Shown here in pieces: positions 13,821-15,993 of a stretch of 15,993 bases of DNA. The stretch is taken from positions 1 to 15,993 of the forward strand of contig VBMM01000104.1 of the NCBI GenBank assembly GCA_005878415.1, read 5' to 3'. A program made the translations under genes and the position numbers. Below the pieces are notes generated by a model. It was given only the letters and a program-made list of their open reading frames with translations, was not told where the DNA came from and ran no database searches. Origin of the DNA: Methanobacteriota archaeon (GTDB taxonomy: Archaea; Thermoplasmatota; Thermoplasmata; RBG-16-68-12). Position 1 is the stretch's first letter. Each line of letters begins with the position of its first letter.

Positions 13821-14033
13821 TCGTGCCGAGCCTCCGAGGACCATATCAGGGTGTCGTTTCGAAAATCAATCATGAAACCGTCGGCCAATCCCGAGACCGG
13901 GCCAGGGACCCACAATCGGCCAATAGGTGGACCGGAACCCCTCGGACGGCCGCAAGGCGTCCCGAGGTCGGAGCTAGTCGGCGCACGAGCGGCGAGCGAG
14001 GCCAGCCTCGTGGAGAAGAGAAAGATGAAAGGG

Positions 14034-14051
14034 GAGGGCCCGGAGGCCCTC
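14034..14051 (-). terminator. 3' hairpin of pilin unit 2 with a cUCCGg tetraloop
   Basis: On the minus strand GAGGGCC-UCCG-GGCCCUC keeps the same 7-bp stem as unit 1. The loop differs by one base yet stays within the UNCG stable-tetraloop class. It lies 11 bases after the TAG and is followed by CCCCUUUCAUCUUUCUC. Confidence 0.6.
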
Positions 14052-14062
14052 GTGCTGCGCGA

Positions 14063-14566
14063 CTAAGCGACGTTCCAGCTTCGGGTCTGGATCTGGCCGC
14101 CGTCGCTCCAAAGCAGATAGAACACATACGAGCCCGATGGCGAGAGGGCTACGTTGTTGCCCGCCACGCGGAACTGGTCGCCTTCATTGATGGTGTTCCC
14201 ACCACCGATGTCGGTCCAGTAGATCCGGTAGACGGTGCTACCGACCGTGATGCTGACGTACGACCCGCTGGTCGTAGGCATCGCAATCGCTGTTCCGGCG
14301 TTTGTTCCAATCTGCAAGTTCACCTTGTAGTTCGCTGGGCCGACCGACTGCGTTACCCCGGCGATCTGAAAGGTCGCGTTTCCGGGGCTGACGGAGAGGT
14401 CCACCGAGCCGAAGGTCACCTGGGGCCTTGTGGCGCCGGGTCCGACTAGCAGGCCGGATACCATCACGTACAGTACCGCGGCCAGCACCACCGTGATCGC
14501 GACCATCAGGATGGTCGCAATGACGGGGGACACGGCTGCCTCATCCTTGCGGATGATGCTCTTCAT
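14063..14566 (-). CDS. Archaeal type IV pilin, paralogue 2
   Basis: A 167-residue prepilin with the same class III signal and membrane helix as paralogue 1 (MKSIIRKDEA, then AVSPVIATILMVAITVV). Variation is confined to the beta domain, for example IAGVTQSVGPANYKV against IAGVTQAVGPSNYKV, and VALSPSGSYV against VALTTASSYV. The blocks RIYWTDIGGGNTINEGDQF and YVFYLLWSDGGQIQTRSW are unchanged and probably form the structural core. The chosen ATG has a GAGG site eight bases upstream, directly after the leader hairpin. The frame extends 39 residues further upstream, but that part does not look like a pilin leader. It lies first in the pair and 184 bases after the KaiC-like genes, so it may be transcribed on its own from the AT-rich boxes at 14621-14643. 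Assembly genes are not in view. Confidence 0.88.
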   Translation of the reverse strand: MKSIIRKDEAAVSPVIATILMVAITVVLAAVLYVMVSGLLVGPGATRPQVTFGSVDLSVSPGNATFQIAGVTQSVGPANYKVNLQIGTNAGTAIAMPTTSGSYVSITVGSTVYRIYWTDIGGGNTINEGDQFRVAGNNVALSPSGSYVFYLLWSDGGQIQTRSWNVA

Positions 14567-14580
14567 GGTTTTGTCCTCGC

Positions 14581-14596
14581 TGCGGCATTCGCCGCA
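14581..14596 (-). promoter_or_regulatory. 5'-leader hairpin of pilin 2
   Basis: The same TGCGGC-GAAT-GCCGCA hairpin as at pilin 1, in the same position 14 bases before the ATG. Sequence upstream of it diverges between the copies, so its retention looks selective or reflects the edge of the duplicated unit. Confidence 0.55.
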
Positions 14597-14620
14597 TCCT
14601 CCGCAGGGGGGTCCCGACGC

Positions 14621-14643
14621 TCTTAAACGTGTCGCGCTTAATA
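14621..14643 (-). promoter_or_regulatory. Candidate TATA boxes of pilin 2
   Basis: Two AT-rich boxes on the minus strand, TATTAAG (about 14643-14637) and GTTTAAG (about 14627-14621), stand out in GC-rich DNA. Either would start a leader of roughly 35-50 bases that includes the hairpin. I cannot tell which is used. Confidence 0.4.
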
Positions 14644-14740
14644 TTCGAACCTGAGAACCACTTGATAAAGGGGTCTTTCCCATGGAGGAAAATGGACGCC
14701 CGGATGCGCCCCGGAAAGGGTCGTTCCGGCCGGGTGATCG

Positions 14741-14748
14741 TATATAAA
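14741..14748. promoter_or_regulatory. TATATAAA box right after the KaiC-like gene
   Basis: A strong TATATAAA (plus strand) lies two bases beyond the stop of the minus-strand KaiC-like gene. Read on the minus strand it could give the pilin a long leader of about 150 bases. Read on the plus strand it would drive antisense RNA into the KaiC-like gene. Its direction is undecided. Confidence 0.4.
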
Positions 14749-14750
14749 GG

Positions 14751-15326
14751 TCAGTCCCCGAGTTCGACCGTCTCGTCGCTGACGAGGACGAGCATGTTCC
14801 GGATCTCTTCCGTCTCGTATTCCTGCATCGAGAAGATGACCGTGTAGGCGCCTCGGGCTCGGAGGTTGTTGACGAGGATGTGCAGGAACTCGCTCAAGAT
14901 CTTCGTGTTGTTGTGAATCGCGAGGGAGTTGATCGAGTCGAGCACGACGAGCGCGCCCCGGTCCGGGTGCTTGCCGAGCAGGAACTCGACCTTGAGCATG
15001 ATGTTCTCGAGCATCGTCGGGCTCTCGACGACGATCGCGTGCGGGTGGCGCTTCATCTGGGCCATCATGATCTGACTGATGCAGTCGACGAACCAGATGT
15101 GCTCCAGCGGGATCTCGAGGACCTCGAGGGCGCCGATGATGCTCTGGCTCGGGATCGTCGACGTGACGTAGACGACCTCGAGCTCCTTCTTCGCCGCGAA
15201 GCGATCGAGCATCCCCTGGATCGTGTCGAAGTATTGCTCCGACTTCAGCCGCATCGCGATCGCCGACGCCTCCGGAAGGGCCGCGAGCTTGTCCGCGACT
15301 TCTTTCGGGATGCTCGCTTCAGCCAC
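14751..15326 (-). CDS. KaiC/RecA-fold-like protein lacking a Walker A motif
   Basis: A 191-residue cytosolic protein that looks like a degenerate KaiC/RAD55-type domain. It has a clear Walker B-like strand, RGALVVLDSINSLAIHN (123-139), an upstream strand VVYVTSTIPSQSIIGALE (51-68), a strand HIWFVDCISQ (76-85) and a late strand YTVIFSMQEYE (161-171). At the place where GxxGxGKT should be, there is only a helical segment with no glycine-rich loop, so it probably cannot bind ATP in the usual way. The GTG start overlaps the stop of the preceding canonical KaiC gene by eight bases (GTGGCTGA), so the two are translationally coupled. A regulatory or scaffolding partner of the active ATPase is the likeliest reading; this is inference. 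Confidence 0.7.
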   Translation of the reverse strand: MAEASIPKEVADKLAALPEASAIAMRLKSEQYFDTIQGMLDRFAAKKELEVVYVTSTIPSQSIIGALEVLEIPLEHIWFVDCISQIMMAQMKRHPHAIVVESPTMLENIMLKVEFLLGKHPDRGALVVLDSINSLAIHNNTKILSEFLHILVNNLRARGAYTVIFSMQEYETEEIRNMLVLVSDETVELGD

Positions 15327-15993
15327 CGCCGGTCACGCTCCCGCCCTTGAGCAGCGGCACCAGCAGGACGCCCGACGTCGTGAGGTCGAGGACGTACTTC
15401 GCGCGGCTGTGTGTCGTCCCGCGCATCTTCACGATCTGCAGCGTGCGGAGAAGGTCCCCGCGTCGCTCGAGGTTCCCCGTCACGACCACGCCGTCCGCCA
15501 AGGCCTCCTCGACGCCCCACCGCGAGTAGCCTTCCTCCGACGACCGGATCTCGGAGACGAGCAAGGAGGTGCATCCTTTCGCGCTGAGGACCGTGCCGAG
15601 GCGGAGGAGGAAGTCCCGGATCCGCTCCTGGTCCTTGATCCGGTAGCAGACGGAGGTCACGGAGTCCAGCACGAGTCGGCGGATCTTCTGCTCCTCGACC
15701 TGGCCCGCGATCGAGTCGACGAGCAGACGGGTCGATTCCGTGTCCATGTCCTCCTTGTCAATGCCGAGTTCCGCGTAGATCTTCGGCAGGTCGACGAACT
15801 GCAGCTTGCCCTGCTTCATCAGGCGATCGTCGAAGAAGTCGAACGGGATCACGTTCTTCAGGAGCTTGTCGGTCGGCTCGGTGACGCTCAGGTAGAGCGA
15901 GTTCTCGTTGCTCAGCGCGCCGCGGATCAGGAACTCGATGCAGATTGAGGTCTTGCCCGTGCCGACGGAGCCCGAGATCAGCACGGTGTTCCC
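15319..15993 (-). CDS. KaiC-family (single-domain) ATPase, N-terminus beyond the window
   Basis: 224 residues are visible; the frame runs off the window edge, so the first residues are missing. The visible part begins GNTVLISGSVGTGKTSICIEF, with a perfect Walker A (GSVGTGKT). Walker B is RRLVLDSVTSV, and VEEALADGVVVTGNL is followed by the KaiC-type LQIVKMRGTTHSRAKYVLDL near the end. Archaeal single-domain KaiC proteins are RecA-fold ATPases used in signalling. One relative, FlaH, works in the archaellum motor, but this protein has no feature that assigns it there. The gene overlaps the ATPase-deficient paralogue downstream by eight bases, and pilin genes follow on the same strand. The listed GTG within the visible part is not the true start, since the Walker A strand precedes it. 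Confidence 0.85.
   Translation of the reverse strand, partial: GNTVLISGSVGTGKTSICIEFLIRGALSNENSLYLSVTEPTDKLLKNVIPFDFFDDRLMKQGKLQFVDLPKIYAELGIDKEDMDTESTRLLVDSIAGQVEEQKIRRLVLDSVTSVCYRIKDQERIRDFLLRLGTVLSAKGCTSLLVSEIRSSEEGYSRWGVEEALADGVVVTGNLERRGDLLRTLQIVKMRGTTHSRAKYVLDLTTSGVLLVPLLKGGSVTGGG

Larger units (their letters stand above)
13243..13822 (-). repeat. Pilin tandem duplication, unit 1
   Basis: About 580 bases that align almost without gaps to 14018-14598. They cover the 5'-leader hairpin, the whole pilin gene and the 3' hairpin plus some 15 bases of pyrimidine-rich trailer. Outside these bounds the two loci stop resembling each other, so the duplicated unit is one gene with its own RNA signals. 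Confidence 0.75.
14018..14598 (-). repeat. Pilin tandem duplication, unit 2
   Basis: Second copy of the pilin unit (581 bases), directly repeated with a period of 776 bases. Differences from unit 1 include silent changes in the first 49 codons, whose protein sequence is unchanged. This points to an old enough duplication under purifying selection on the N-terminal helix. Confidence 0.75.

Noticed and set aside
14567..14683. Longer pilin 2 start (ATG at 14683) adding 39 residues
   Set aside because: The extension does not resemble a prepilin leader, lacks a ribosome-binding site, and differs from the extension at pilin 1. The conserved MKSIIRKDEA start with GAGG is better.
14626..14690. tRNA-like or T-arm-like sequence (GGTTCGAATATTAA on the minus strand) upstream of pilin 2
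   Set aside because: The bases flanking the GTTCGAA do not pair as a T stem, and no anticodon or acceptor arm can be built around it.

Overview
The window is about 16 kb of GC-rich DNA with no rRNA, tRNA, CRISPR array or mobile element that I can recognise. It reads as archaeal. It carries a membrane STT3/AglB-type oligosaccharyltransferase with a TIxE-like motif, two class III (archaeal type IV) pilins, KaiC-family ATPases, a Roadblock/LC7 protein, Tsr3 and a Trm112-like zinc protein. Short AT-rich TATA-like boxes sit at the expected distance before several starts. The gene set and composition fit a high-GC member of the Thermoplasmatota or a related euryarchaeal lineage; that placement is inference.

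Layout. Positions 1-2249 (+) are a tight operon: the 3' end of an unknown gene, a Roadblock/LC7 protein, and two tandem paralogous proteins of unknown family. It ends base-to-base against a convergent operon. Positions 2250-9525 (-) hold an unusually long oligosaccharyltransferase (2167 aa, STT3 fused to a large beta-repeat ectodomain) followed one base later by a secreted, sequon-rich, membrane-anchored beta protein. Positions 9706-11800 hold a Trm112-like protein (+), a small membrane/zinc-ribbon protein (-), and a class I methyltransferase-Tsr3 pair (-). Positions 12029-12813 (+) hold an RDD membrane protein and a small GYD-like protein. A 50-residue membrane microprotein lies at 12841-12993 (-).

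Positions 13243-14598 (-) are a tandem duplication of a pilin gene. Each copy carries the same 5'-leader hairpin next to its ribosome-binding site and a 3' hairpin capped by a UNCG-type loop. Positions 14751-15993 (-) hold a canonical KaiC-like ATPase (cut by the window edge) overlapping a second RecA-fold protein that lacks a Walker A motif.

Themes. Much of the window concerns the cell surface (N-glycosylation, pilins, secreted beta proteins) and signalling (Roadblock, KaiC). The least explained parts are the Roadblock operon with its two cysteine/histidine-varying paralogues, the giant OST fusion, and the duplicated pilin units with conserved RNA hairpins.

Intergenic stretches are all under 300 bp. 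The largest is 12994-13257, where I see only a ribosome-binding site, an AT-rich patch and the pilin 3' trailer.
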